Assembly (NCBI RefSeq): GCF_000482485.1
Contig: NZ_AXVK01000001.1
Coordinates: 62,001-126,000, forward strand
Length of the DNA stretch: 64,000 nucleotides
Reading direction: 5' to 3'
Source of the DNA: Paucisalibacillus globulus DSM 18846
Lineage (GTDB): Bacteria; Bacillota; Bacilli; Bacillales; Amphibacillaceae
This document shows, in pieces, positions 1 through 8,947 of the stretch. A program made the position numbers and the translations under genes. Under the pieces are notes generated by a model. It was not told where the DNA came from. It did no database searches and saw only the letters and a program-made list of their open reading frames with translations. Numbering within the stretch: position 1 is the first letter of the stretch; the number at the start of each line of letters is the position of its first letter.

Positions 1-1227
1 ATTATGAATAAATATGGAGCAGCTATTCATGCTCGTTTCACAGAAGCACAAGCTGCTTTCGGAAATATGAATAATGAAGTATTGGAATCCATTCGCGGGG
101 TACGAGTAATTCGTGCGTTTGTACAGGAAAAACAAGATAAAGATCGATTTGAAAAGATGACAGAAGATGTGTACCAAAAGAATATTTCTGTAGCAAAAAT
201 TGATGCGATGTTTGAACCGACGATGAAAATCCTTGTTGGAATTTCCTATACTATTGGTCTTGGGTATGGGACGGTACTTGTTTTTCAAAATGTTATCTCT
301 TTAGGTGACCTCGTGTCATTTAACGTATATCTAGGAATGCTAATTTGGCCGATGTTTGCTGTTGGAGAATTAATTAATGTGTTACAGCGGGGGAATGCCT
401 CATTAGACCGTGTTAATGAAACGATTAGCTATGAAGCAGACGTGAAAAATCCGGATCATCCAAAAGAAGTATCGATGGTTGAAAAGGTGGTCTTTGACAA
501 TGTTTCATTTTCCTATCCTAATACAAAAATTAACCAATTAGAAGATATCAGACTTCATATTAAGAAGGGGCAAACTATCGGGATAGTAGGTAAAACCGGT
601 GCAGGTAAAACTACTTTATTTAAATTATTGCTTAGGCAATACCCGGGTGTAAGAGGTCAAATTAATATTTCTGACGTTAATATTGAAACGATTAGTTTAG
701 AGCAAATACGATCTTGGATTGGCTATGTTCCACAGGATCAAGTGATGTTCTCTAAGAGTGTTAGAGAAAATATTCAATTTGGTAAAAGTGATGCGAGTGA
801 TGAGGAAATCTATCGTGTTATGGAGCTAGCACAGTTTGTAGAGGACATTAAGCAATTACCAAAAGGCTTAGACACTAAAGTAGGGGAAAGTGGTGTAACT
901 CTATCTGGTGGCCAGAAGCAACGAGTTGCTTTAGCCAGAGCATTTATTAAGAATCCAGAGATTTTGATTCTTGACGACTCTTTATCCGCAGTTGATGGAA
1001 AAACAGAATCAAAGATTTTACAACATTTACGAGAAGAACGGAAACACAAAACTACTTTAATTGCTGCCCATCGTTTATCGGCAGTGACCCATGCTGACCA
1101 AATAATTGTGTTAGAGGATGGAAAAATTGTAGAACGAGGTACACATGAAGAATTAATGAAAAATGGTGGATGGTATAAGGAGCAGTATGAACAACAACAA
1201 CTAGATGATGAGGAGGTGATCTCCTAA
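1..1227 (+). CDS. bmrC: Multidrug ABC exporter subunit BmrC (YheI-like), 5' end cut by window
   Basis: This is the 3' part of an ABC exporter half-transporter; the reading frame is open to base 1, so the start lies outside the window. The visible part holds the end of the membrane domain and a full nucleotide-binding domain. Walker A (GKTGAGKTT) is near visible residue 196 and a canonical LSGGQ signature near 300. Walker B reads ILILDD, with Asp in place of the catalytic Glu. In B. subtilis BmrC has the same substitution, and the BmrC/BmrD dimer has one inactive ATP site. The TAA overlaps the next gene's ATG (TAATG), and the very strong AGGAGGTGAT just before it serves bmrD. The pair is clearly one operon. 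Confidence 0.9.
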   Translation: MMNKYGAAIHARFTEAQAAFGNMNNEVLESIRGVRVIRAFVQEKQDKDRFEKMTEDVYQKNISVAKIDAMFEPTMKILVGISYTIGLGYGTVLVFQNVISLGDLVSFNVYLGMLIWPMFAVGELINVLQRGNASLDRVNETISYEADVKNPDHPKEVSMVEKVVFDNVSFSYPNTKINQLEDIRLHIKKGQTIGIVGKTGAGKTTLFKLLLRQYPGVRGQINISDVNIETISLEQIRSWIGYVPQDQVMFSKSVRENIQFGKSDASDEEIYRVMELAQFVEDIKQLPKGLDTKVGESGVTLSGGQKQRVALARAFIKNPEILILDDSLSAVDGKTESKILQHLREERKHKTTLIAAHRLSAVTHADQIIVLEDGKIVERGTHEELMKNGGWYKEQYEQQQLDDEEVIS

Positions 1228-3263
1228 TGAAGAAGGGATCGACAGAAAGAAGGCTTTTCCAATATGCCTTACATTTCAAAAAGCAAATTATCATTGGGAT
1301 TGTATTTCTAATCATTGCGACAGCTTTGGAATTGGCAGGGCCAATAATTGCGAAAACGATAATTGATGAGCATATTGTTGGGGTTGAGGGCCCGTGGTAT
1401 CAAGTTAGTGAGAATGATGATCGAAATACAGTGGAATATAAAGATAACTATTTTAAACGTGCTGACCGTGTAGATGAGGACGATGAAATTGTCACCACAT
1501 TCACCATGCTACAAATTAAAAGAGAATATTATCTTGCAGATGGAGAGATTCCACTGACTGGTGAAAGAAATGTGGAAGATAATATCATTACTATAAAATC
1601 ACAGATAGGCGAAGAGAGTTTCAATGGGGAGAAGATTTCCATCAGTACTATTTATTCTTTTTTTCAACCCGAGCAGCGACCAATCTTTTTACTGTTAGGA
1701 CTTTATGTTGGATTACTGTTAATTGCAGCTGTCTTCCAGTTTTATAAAACCTTCCTACTTCAAAAGGCATCAAATCAGATAGTGAAAAAAATGCGTAATG
1801 ATATATTTGAACATACCCAGAGAATTCCAATCAATTATTATGTGGATAATCCTGCTGGAACAATTGTTGCACGAGTTACGAATGACACAGAAGCCATTCG
1901 TGATCTATATGAGCGAGTATTAAGTATTATTGTGACGAGTGCCATCTATATGGCTGGGATATTTGTTGCCTTGTTCATCCTCAATGCAAAGCTAGCAGTA
2001 TGGTTCCTATTACTAGTGCCATTGATTATTATGTGGATGAAGTTTTATAAGTATTATGGTACGAAATACAATAAAGTAATCCGTGCTACGATAAGTGAAA
2101 TTAATGGTAAAATCAGTGAAGCTGTACAAGGAATGACGATTATTCAAGCGTTTCGTAGAGAAAAGCAAACGAAGGAAGAATTTGAAGAATTAAATACACG
2201 CCATTTTAGTTACCAACGAAAGCTTTTAAAACTAAGTGCGTTGACACAGTATAACCTGGTTACGGTGTTCCGTAATCTAGCATTTGTAGGATTCATTTGG
2301 TATTTTGGGTCTGCATCATTTGATTTAAATAGTATCATTTCCATAGGGATGCTTTATGCAATAGTTGATTTATTAACTCGTTTGTTCGAACCAGTAAGTG
2401 ATATCGTGAATCAGTTACCACTGTTAGAACAAGCACGTGTTGCAGGTGGACGTGTGTTTGCCTTAATGGATTTAGAGGGTGAAGAAGTGAATCCAAAGGA
2501 AATCGAACGTTACAAGGGGAATGTTAACTTTGACCATGTAACATTCGCTTATGATGAAGAAGAATATGTTCTAAAGGATATATCCTTCTCCATTAAATCA
2601 GGCGAAACAGTTGCATTTGTTGGTCATACTGGTTCAGGAAAAAGCTCCATTATGAATCTTTTATTTCGCTTCTATGATCCACAAAAAGGTAACATTACGA
2701 TTGATGGTCATAATACTAGCAACTGGTCAAGACAACAAGTGAGAAGTCATATGGGGATAGTTTTACAAGATCCATTCCTATTTTCGGGAACTATTCTATC
2801 CAATATAACAATGAATGATCCGAAGATTTCGAGGGAAAAAGCAATAGAGGCATTAATAACAGTTGGTGCTGATCGCTTTATTGAGAAATTACCTAAGAAA
2901 TATGATGAACGAGTGACAGAGGGTGGAAGCACCTATTCATTAGGTGAAAGACAACTAATTTCCTTTGCCCGTGCCCTTGCTTTTGATCCAGCTATCTTAA
3001 TTTTGGATGAGGCAACGGCAAATATTGACACAGAAACTGAAACAGTTATTCAACATGCATTAGAAGTATTAAAACAAGGTAGAACGACGTTAGTTATTGC
3101 TCACAGACTTTCAACAATTCAACAAGCTAATACCATTTTTGTATTAGAACATGGTAGAATTATAGAAGAAGGTAACCATGAATCGTTAATTGCAGAAAAA
3201 GGTACTTATTATCAAATGTACAAAATGCAACAAGGAATCTCTCAGAAAGGCAGTATAATCTAG
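1227..3263 (+). CDS. bmrD: Multidrug ABC exporter subunit BmrD (YheH-like)
   Basis: This is the 678-residue partner of BmrC. Membrane segment 1 (about residues 15-41) is followed by an unusually long, acidic, extracytoplasmic insert (about 45-145) before segment 2. That insert is a known mark of BmrD and explains the extra length. Walker A (GHTGSGKSS) is near residue 466 and Walker B (ILILDEAT) has the catalytic Glu at about 595. The signature is degenerate (SLGERQ instead of LSGGQ, about 571). Together with BmrC's Asp this predicts one ATPase-competent site (BmrD Walker motifs with BmrC signature) and one degenerate site. It is translationally coupled to bmrC. In B. subtilis the pair exports drugs such as doxorubicin and Hoechst 33342. 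Confidence 0.93.
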   Translation: MKKGSTERRLFQYALHFKKQIIIGIVFLIIATALELAGPIIAKTIIDEHIVGVEGPWYQVSENDDRNTVEYKDNYFKRADRVDEDDEIVTTFTMLQIKREYYLADGEIPLTGERNVEDNIITIKSQIGEESFNGEKISISTIYSFFQPEQRPIFLLLGLYVGLLLIAAVFQFYKTFLLQKASNQIVKKMRNDIFEHTQRIPINYYVDNPAGTIVARVTNDTEAIRDLYERVLSIIVTSAIYMAGIFVALFILNAKLAVWFLLLVPLIIMWMKFYKYYGTKYNKVIRATISEINGKISEAVQGMTIIQAFRREKQTKEEFEELNTRHFSYQRKLLKLSALTQYNLVTVFRNLAFVGFIWYFGSASFDLNSIISIGMLYAIVDLLTRLFEPVSDIVNQLPLLEQARVAGGRVFALMDLEGEEVNPKEIERYKGNVNFDHVTFAYDEEEYVLKDISFSIKSGETVAFVGHTGSGKSSIMNLLFRFYDPQKGNITIDGHNTSNWSRQQVRSHMGIVLQDPFLFSGTILSNITMNDPKISREKAIEALITVGADRFIEKLPKKYDERVTEGGSTYSLGERQLISFARALAFDPAILILDEATANIDTETETVIQHALEVLKQGRTTLVIAHRLSTIQQANTIFVLEHGRIIEEGNHESLIAEKGTYYQMYKMQQGISQKGSII

Positions 3264-3286
3264 TACACAATGTGGGGTGAGAGCTA

Positions 3287-4108
3287 GTGGAAAAGAATGA
3301 AGAGCAAAAACCTGACATTATTGATGAAGATTTATATGAAGAATTCGATGATGAGGAGCTTTATGAGATCGTAGAACAGGCGAGAAAAGATGCACTCATT
3401 AGAGCTACAATTGAAAATAATACTAAAAAGCCGAAACGCCCATTTCCGAGATGGGTGTTTTGGCTTATTGCTATTGCAATGATATTAAATGTCATTGCTA
3501 TTCTCCCGTCAACTTTTTCTATTCCAGCTATTGAATTTTTAAAAACTTCAGCTAAACTATCAGGCAATGATGAAATACAAGACTATAAAAAGGCAGTTGT
3601 TGTTATTGAAACCGGAGAAAGTAAAGGAACTGGTTTTGCCATATCAAGTGATGGTTATATTTTAACTAACTACCATGTCATTGATGAAGGAACAACTATT
3701 TCTGCAGCTTTTCCAGAAGAAGGTCTCTTTCATGCAGAAATTATCGAAGAGTATCCTGAAATCGATTTAGCTTTACTAAAAACAGAGAGTGATATAGAAC
3801 TTCCTTATCTTAATCTTGCTGAACAAACGATTTTTAATGAAAATGAAAGAATATCATTTATAGGAAACCCCCTTGCATTCAATGGGATTGCTAACCAAGG
3901 TACCATTATTGGTTATACCCAATTAAAAAGCTGGGATGAACCTGTACTAATGATTGAAGCGCCGGTATACCGTGGGAATAGTGGTAGCCCAATTATTAAT
4001 AAAGACGGTGAAGTAATAGGAGTTATTTTCGCCACTTTAAAGCATGATGCCCACGGAAAAGTCGGTCTATTTATCCCAATCGACTATTTTCATAATTATA
4101 CGGAATAG
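3287..4108 (+). CDS. Membrane-anchored trypsin-like serine protease without PDZ domain
   Basis: The 273-residue protein starts at GTG with GGGGTGAGAG upstream. An acidic cytoplasmic N-terminus (about 1-50) is followed by one membrane segment (about 55-74) and then a chymotrypsin-fold domain outside the cell. The triad is visible: His130 in NYHV, Asp160 in EIDLAL, Ser232 in GNSGSP. It resembles the protease part of HtrA/DegP proteins but ends right after the catalytic domain, so it lacks the PDZ domain. It begins 23 bp after bmrD and may be cotranscribed. The substrate is unknown; a surface quality-control role is inference from the family. Confidence 0.85.
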   Translation: MEKNEEQKPDIIDEDLYEEFDDEELYEIVEQARKDALIRATIENNTKKPKRPFPRWVFWLIAIAMILNVIAILPSTFSIPAIEFLKTSAKLSGNDEIQDYKKAVVVIETGESKGTGFAISSDGYILTNYHVIDEGTTISAAFPEEGLFHAEIIEEYPEIDLALLKTESDIELPYLNLAEQTIFNENERISFIGNPLAFNGIANQGTIIGYTQLKSWDEPVLMIEAPVYRGNSGSPIINKDGEVIGVIFATLKHDAHGKVGLFIPIDYFHNYTE

Positions 4109-4440
4109 TGTTTCACAAATAGATAAACTTCCCGCACGTATGTATGCGATTTTTAATAATAAAAGTATTATTGGATTAGGACAGAATTTTGGTAAACAGA
4201 CTATTCGACTCGAATACACAAAGGATGGAGTATTTGGTAGTGGGTATAATAGAATAGAAATTATTTTAGGGTGGTTACCTAATCTTAAACAAAATGTAAT
4301 CCAGATGTGATACTCCCTGTAATACTTGTACGATAATATAGTCATATTCATGAAAATGAAAAATATTAAAGTAATGGTGGGTTTATCATGACCTGTTTAA
4401 CTATAAATCGCTGTAAATTAATAAATATAATAAATGAAAC

Positions 4441-4467
4441 ACCCAAAAAATCTGTAACACAATCGAA
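4441..4467 (+). promoter_or_regulatory. Putative SigI-dependent promoter of sigI-rsgI
   Basis: ACCCAAAAAA (4441-4450) is followed 13 bp later by CGAA (4464-4467), just upstream of sigI. Known SigI promoters pair a C-rich/A-tract -35 with a CGAA-like (CGWA) -10, and sigI is autoregulated in B. subtilis. The match is by eye from recalled motifs. The rest of the 4109-4494 gap has no clear gene; an open frame across 4109-4310 looks spurious. Confidence 0.45.
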
Positions 4468-4494
4468 ATATATGAATGTTAGGGGTGGTCTTCT

Positions 4495-5223
4495 TTGACA
4501 GGTGAAATCCTAAAAGACATCCCTTTAGAGGAATTAATAGATAATGCCCAGAATGGGGATGAGTCTGCCCAAAATTTCCTATTAAAAAACTATCAGCCTT
4601 TTATTGCAAAATGTGTATCGGAAGTTTGTAAAAGATATATTGATCCAGAGCGAGATGATGAATTCAGTATCGGGTTGTCTGCTTTTAATGAAGCAATCCG
4701 CTTATTTTCGAAGGACAGAGGAAGTTCCTTTTTAACTTTTGCCAATTTGGTAATTAAACGTAAAGTGATTGATTATATTCGATCACAAAATAAGTATCCA
4801 ATATCAATTTCACTTGATGAAACTTATGATGCAGAAAAAATGGAGAATCCTACGGAAATTGAAGCTGTTAATGATATTTATCGATTGGAACAAGAATCTT
4901 GGTATCGCAGACAAGAAATATTGGAATTTAAGGAAAGGTTAGCTACTTATAAATTAACACTACTAGAGCTCTCTGAAGTAGCACCTAAACATCGAGATGC
5001 TCGGGATAGTGCTGTTAAAGTTGCAAGAATACTCCGGGATAATCCGAAGCTTAGTGATTTTGTTGAACAAAAGAAAAAGCTTCCAATCAAAGAATTAGCA
5101 AAAATAGTAGATGTTAGTAAAAAAACCTTGGAACGGAACAGAAAGTTTATCCTAGCAATATTTATCGTGCTGGGAGAAGATTATGTGTTTCTAAATGATT
5201 ATTTGAAAGGGTTGGGCCAGTGA
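4495..5223 (+). CDS. sigI: RNA polymerase sigma factor SigI
   Basis: The 242-residue protein has a sigma-70 region 2-like first half, including DDEFSIGLSAFNEAI and the -10-recognition stretch around KRKVIDYIRSQ. Its C-terminal half carries the SigI-type helix-turn-helix (IKELAKIVDVSKKTLERNRKF). SigI directs a heat/cell-envelope stress regulon in Bacillus and carbohydrate sensing in clostridia. The start is TTG, supported by AGGGGTGG 7 bp upstream. The stop codon overlaps the GTG of rsgI by 4 bp, the usual coupling of a sigma factor to its anti-sigma. Confidence 0.93.
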   Translation: MTGEILKDIPLEELIDNAQNGDESAQNFLLKNYQPFIAKCVSEVCKRYIDPERDDEFSIGLSAFNEAIRLFSKDRGSSFLTFANLVIKRKVIDYIRSQNKYPISISLDETYDAEKMENPTEIEAVNDIYRLEQESWYRRQEILEFKERLATYKLTLLELSEVAPKHRDARDSAVKVARILRDNPKLSDFVEQKKKLPIKELAKIVDVSKKTLERNRKFILAIFIVLGEDYVFLNDYLKGLGQ

Positions 5224-6407
5224 AAAAAGGGATTGTGATGGAACAGCATCGTAGGTTTACCATTGTGATGACAACAGATGGTTTAATTGAGAAAGCTTAT
5301 CCACTTATAGATGCTGATATTGGCTGTGAAGTTGATTATGAGCCACTTGAACAAAGAGCGTGGTTAACAAGTTTTAAAGAAAAGTTTTTCACGATACGTA
5401 TTGCTGCTTTAGCATGCGTATTTCTACTTGCATTGCTGCCTGTTTATATGGTAACAAATAGTAATGAAACATTTGCATATGTTGATATTGATATTAATCC
5501 TAGTATGGAGCTTGAAATAGATAATGATTTAGAAGTGACCGCCATTATACCTTTTAATGAGGATGCCGAACTATTACTAAATCAAATTGGGGAGATAGAG
5601 GGTAAAAATATCGAGGACGCTATTGAAATTATTATCAATACGAGCGAAGAAAAGGGATTAATAAATGCTGCAAAAAATGTATTAATTGGGGTTCATTATC
5701 TGAATGACGAGGAAAAGGATCCCATTATTAAAACTATTGAAGAACATTTTGATACGCAACCCACAGATTGGGAAGTTGTTACTGTTGTAATTCCGGAAGA
5801 TGTAAGAGTAAAAGCGAAAGAAAACCAACAATCTATGAACAAGGCATTGGCAAATTCTGTTACAGACCAATCAAGTAATCGAGTAAAAACAACTATTACA
5901 GAAGAAGATAAAGAAGTATTGCAATCATTTTTTAATAAAAGTAAAGCTGATGTTGAAATAACCAATGATAATTCATCTAAAGTAATGGAACCAAATACTG
6001 TAACAGATAAAAATAATGATAACAGAAATACATTTAATGATGAAAGACACCCTAGGGAACTTAAGGGGAAAAATGGTGACGCTCATTCGGATAAGAATGG
6101 AAACAGCCATCACAACGGAAAAATAAAAGAACATGATAAAGATAGAAAAAATGATACGTTCAAAAATAAAAATGATAGGAATAAAGATAAATCCGAATAT
6201 AGAAAAAATCACAGTGGAGATAAGTCCAAACATAAGGATGAGCACAAGTATAAACAAGATAAAAAAGAAAAATGGGATAAAAAGGATCGAAAAGGAAAAG
6301 AAGATAAAAAGCAAAAAAACAATAACGGTAGAGGCCACGACAATAAGAGAAACAATGGGGATGGCAATGAAAAAAATAAAAACAATGATTTTTCTATCTA
6401 TAAATAA
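5220..6407 (+). CDS. rsgI: Anti-sigma-I factor RsgI with lysine/asparagine-rich tail
   Basis: The N-terminus (MKKGIVMEQHRRFTIVMTTDG) is the RsgI anti-sigma domain, which argues for the GTG start that overlaps sigI. A membrane segment follows at about 59-79. Just outside the membrane is the conserved DINPS motif (Asn93-Pro94), the autoproteolysis site described for clostridial RsgI proteins. After a folded domain to about residue 225, the last 130 or so residues are a disordered tail rich in Lys, Asn, Asp and His. Unlike clostridial RsgI there is no carbohydrate-binding module. The tail could touch wall polymers, but that is inference. A strong terminator follows. Confidence 0.92.
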   Translation: MKKGIVMEQHRRFTIVMTTDGLIEKAYPLIDADIGCEVDYEPLEQRAWLTSFKEKFFTIRIAALACVFLLALLPVYMVTNSNETFAYVDIDINPSMELEIDNDLEVTAIIPFNEDAELLLNQIGEIEGKNIEDAIEIIINTSEEKGLINAAKNVLIGVHYLNDEEKDPIIKTIEEHFDTQPTDWEVVTVVIPEDVRVKAKENQQSMNKALANSVTDQSSNRVKTTITEEDKEVLQSFFNKSKADVEITNDNSSKVMEPNTVTDKNNDNRNTFNDERHPRELKGKNGDAHSDKNGNSHHNGKIKEHDKDRKNDTFKNKNDRNKDKSEYRKNHSGDKSKHKDEHKYKQDKKEKWDKKDRKGKEDKKQKNNNGRGHDNKRNNGDGNEKNKNNDFSIYK

Positions 6408-6414
6408 GGTGTTT

Positions 6415-6446
6415 GGGCATAACTTACTTGAGTTATGCCCTTTTCA
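6415..6446 (+). terminator. Rho-independent terminator after rsgI
   Basis: A perfect 10-bp stem (GGGCATAACT/AGTTATGCCC) with a 6-nt loop is followed by TTTTCATT. It begins 8 bp after the rsgI stop. Confidence 0.88.
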
Positions 6447-6683
6447 TTAAACTTCCATTATTGCGGATGGTGTGTATTTCATTGCGTGGTCAATATAATA
6501 AAGAAGATCTTCATGTGATGCAACAATTTTCTTATCGTCTAAAGAGTAATGGTAAGCGTGCAGGAAATTCTGTATTCTTTTGGATAATAAGTCATCCTTC
6601 GTGCGGACCATTAGTACTAGTAAGTCATCCCATTGTCCCCATAACGTATAGTACAGAGCCTTGTCGTAGTCTGGTATGTCCAT
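6447..6683 (-). CDS. yhdB: YhdB-like protein of unknown function
   Basis: The 78-residue soluble protein begins MDIPDYDKALYYTLWGQWD and contains LVLMVRTKDDLLSKRIQNF, which I recognise as the YhdB family of Bacillaceae. No catalytic motif is visible. The ATG is preceded on this strand by AAGGAGGGG, an excellent ribosome site. It is convergent with rsgI, and the rsgI terminator lies just beyond its stop. An overlapping frame on the other strand of similar length has no ribosome site and is a shadow. Function is unknown. Confidence 0.75.
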   Translation of the reverse strand: MDIPDYDKALYYTLWGQWDDLLVLMVRTKDDLLSKRIQNFLHAYHYSLDDKKIVASHEDLLYYIDHAMKYTPSAIMEV

Positions 6684-6855
6684 CCTGAATTCCCCTCCTT
6701 AAAAACTTACAAGGGTAGTTATAGCTTCCCCGTATTATATATATATTTTCCCATAACAAATTTGGTGTTTTTTCCAATTTTAGGCGAGCCTTCATTAGGA
6801 TAAACAGTTCTTGCTGATACATACTAAAAAAATGAAAGGGAGGGATTGAACAAAA

Positions 6856-7488
6856 ATGAAAAAACACCTAGTAGGTATTGCTGCAGCAGCTCTAATTATT
6901 GCTTCAGGTTGTGGTGCTGATAATGAAGAAGGCCAGCAAGGTACAACGAATCAAAATATTGAGCCAGTAAGGTATCAAAATAACCAAGATGGCCTGGAAC
7001 GCAATCGAAACTACACACTTCAACGTGACTTGGAAGAGCCGAACCGAACGGATATCAACACAAGAAATATAAATAATATAAGAGATCAAAAAAATGGGGA
7101 AGCAAATCGTGATGGCGATAGTACTGATCGTTATGATGTTGCAAATGAAGCAGCTGAGTTAATCACTAAAAAGATTGATGTTATTGATAACGCATATGTA
7201 TTAACTACTGACAATAATGCCTATGTTGCTGCAGAGTTAGATACAGACAGTGGTAACCGAAACAATAACAAAGATGGTGAGCAGTTAACAGACGATGTTA
7301 AAGAACAGATAGCTGCTATTGTGAAATCGGTTGACCATGATATTGATAATGTTTATGTATCAACGAATCCAGATTTTATGGATTTAGTAAATAACTATTC
7401 AAATGATATTGATAATGGTGAACCAGTAGAAGGGTTCTTTGATGAAATTGGTAATATGATTGAGCGCGTTTTTCCTCAAAATAGATAA
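6856..7488 (+). CDS. YhcN/YlaJ-family sporulation lipoprotein
   Basis: The 210-residue protein starts with a lipoprotein signal; the lipobox ends at Cys19 (IASGC), predicting lipid attachment outside the membrane. A low-complexity, Asn/Arg/Gln-rich linker (about 20-90) is followed by a YhcN/YlaJ-type domain (from DVANEAAELI to about residue 185). This domain is found in spore-membrane lipoproteins, YhcN being present in B. subtilis spores. An AGGGAGGG-type ribosome site precedes the ATG and a 13-bp-stem terminator follows, so it is probably monocistronic. Its molecular role is not known. Confidence 0.82.
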   Translation: MKKHLVGIAAAALIIASGCGADNEEGQQGTTNQNIEPVRYQNNQDGLERNRNYTLQRDLEEPNRTDINTRNINNIRDQKNGEANRDGDSTDRYDVANEAAELITKKIDVIDNAYVLTTDNNAYVAAELDTDSGNRNNNKDGEQLTDDVKEQIAAIVKSVDHDIDNVYVSTNPDFMDLVNNYSNDIDNGEPVEGFFDEIGNMIERVFPQNR

Positions 7489-7489
7489 G

Positions 7490-7528
7490 AAAGTCGACAG
7501 GTGTTAAACCTGTCGACTTCTTTTTTTT
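7490..7528 (+). terminator. Strong terminator after the YhcN/YlaJ lipoprotein gene
   Basis: A perfect 13-bp stem (GAAGTCGACAGGT and its complement) with a 5-nt loop is followed by eight T residues. Confidence 0.93.
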
Positions 7529-7681
7529 GATAATGGGAATTAGCTCAATGTGAGTTAAATACTAATACTAATACTAAAGACCTATTTTAAAAACCATTCA
7601 ACATATGATATCCTATTACATATAATTCTTATTAAACATAGTGGATTACTATGAATTGAATTTATATGGGGTTGAATATAT

Positions 7682-8326
7682 ATGGGACGTGAATTTCTTG
7701 AGATTTTTGAGAATTGGGCGGAGGATTATGATAAATCTGTAGCAGGAATGGATCCTGAATATAAAGAGGTTTTCCGAGACTATAATAATATTTTGCAAGA
7801 AGTAACGAATAACTCCTTTGGAAATATTCTTGAATTTGGTGTAGGAACAGGCAATTTAACAGCGAAGTTCCTAGAAAGAGGGCACCGTGTAATAGGTATT
7901 GAACCTTCTAGTGCCATGAGAGGTGTCACTAAAGCAAAGCTACCTGAGACCATCATTTTGGATGGGGACTTTCTCCATTATCCGAAATTAGATCTACCAA
8001 TTAATACGGTTGTTAGTACGTATGCTTTTCATCATTTAACAGATGTTGAAAAGGAATCTGCAGTGAAAAATTTTTCAAGAGTTTTAGCAACAGGTGGCAA
8101 GGTTGTTTTCGCTGATACAATGTTTGTATCTGAACAGAAGATGCAACAGAAAATAAATGAAGCAGATGAGGCGGGTTTTACTAACTTGGCAGAAGATTTG
8201 AGACGGGAATATTATCCACTCACGGAAACGATTGAGCGAATATTTATAACAAATAATTTTACTATTGAATTCAAACAAATGAATGAATTTGTTTGGTTAA
8301 TCATAGCTAAGAAACTACATGAATGA
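7682..8326 (+). CDS. yrrT: SAM-dependent methyltransferase YrrT
   Basis: The 214-residue class I methyltransferase has the SAM-binding motif I ILEFGVGTGNLT near residue 50, the acidic motif II GIEPS and a following FHHLTD motif. In B. subtilis yrrT heads the yrrT-mtnN-mccA-mccB operon for converting methionine to cysteine. Here luxS, mccA and mccB follow, so the context fits the same pathway. The true methyl acceptor is unknown. The ribosome site is weak (GGGG). TGGGAATTA lies upstream of this gene (7534-7542) and again upstream of luxS (8342-8350), a possible sulfur-regulator half-site. Confidence 0.88.
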   Translation: MGREFLEIFENWAEDYDKSVAGMDPEYKEVFRDYNNILQEVTNNSFGNILEFGVGTGNLTAKFLERGHRVIGIEPSSAMRGVTKAKLPETIILDGDFLHYPKLDLPINTVVSTYAFHHLTDVEKESAVKNFSRVLATGGKVVFADTMFVSEQKMQQKINEADEAGFTNLAEDLRREYYPLTETIERIFITNNFTIEFKQMNEFVWLIIAKKLHE

Positions 8327-8472
8327 CTAGTGTTAACTTTTCTGGGAATTAACTTCTCGCGGCTCCTAAGAGTTGTAATACATCCAGAATATCTAGGCTA
8401 TGAAAAGCATAGTTTTTAGCTGTGAGCACAATACCAATATATTAAATAAGAGAAAAAGGAGAAATCGGAGAA

Positions 8473-8931
8473 ATGAAAAAGATGAATGTAGAAAGCTTTA
8501 ATTTAGATCATACAAAAGTAAAGGCGCCATATATAAGACTTGTTGGCGTGACAGAAGGTGTTAATGGAGATAAGGTCTATAAATACGATATTCGTTTTAA
8601 ACAGCCAAATAAAGAGCATATGGAAATGGCTGGGCTTCACTCCATTGAACATTTAATGGCAGAAAATATTCGTAACCATATGGATAATGTTCTAGATATT
8701 AGCCCAATGGGTTGCCAAACTGGTTTTTATTTATCCATTATTAACAATGATTCCTATGACGAAGTCCTTGTCACATTAGAAAAAACATTGCAAGATGTTC
8801 TAGCTGCGAATGAAGTACCTGCTTGTAATGAAGTTCAATGTGGATGGGCTGCGAATCATAGTTTAGAGGGTGCTAAGGAAATCGCCAAAGAAATGCTGGC
8901 TAGAAAAGACGAGTGGAAAGAAGTCTTTTAA
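8473..8931 (+). CDS. luxS: S-ribosylhomocysteine lyase LuxS
   Basis: LuxS cleaves S-ribosylhomocysteine to homocysteine and DPD, the precursor of autoinducer-2. The 152-residue protein has the expected length and all metal and active-site residues: the HxxxH of HSIEH (His56, His60), Cys122 in the QCG motif as third ligand, and the catalytic Cys81 in GCQTGFY. An AAAAAGGAGAAA ribosome site precedes the ATG. It lies between yrrT and mccA, so homocysteine is released beside the enzymes that turn it into cystathionine and cysteine. A 146-bp gap from yrrT leaves room for its own promoter. Confidence 0.96.
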   Translation: MKKMNVESFNLDHTKVKAPYIRLVGVTEGVNGDKVYKYDIRFKQPNKEHMEMAGLHSIEHLMAENIRNHMDNVLDISPMGCQTGFYLSIINNDSYDEVLVTLEKTLQDVLAANEVPACNEVQCGWAANHSLEGAKEIAKEMLARKDEWKEVF

Positions 8932-8947
8932 TTAATGGGGTGACATA

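Noticed and set aside
1-1227. Nonfunctional BmrC because of the Asp in Walker B
   Set aside because: The same substitution is normal in BmrC of the heterodimer and does not mean a broken gene.
4044-4310. 88-codon frame overlapping the end of the serine protease gene
   Set aside because: No ribosome site and no recognisable family; it could be a relic but nothing supports a gene.
5973-6338. 121-codon minus-strand frame rich in Phe and Ile opposite rsgI
   Set aside because: It mirrors the Lys/Asn-rich tail of RsgI; the hydrophobic look is an artefact of reading AAA/AAT codons in reverse.
8327-8472. SAM or T-box riboswitch before luxS
   Set aside because: No conserved riboswitch core, T-box sequence or terminator/antiterminator pair was visible in the 146-bp gap.
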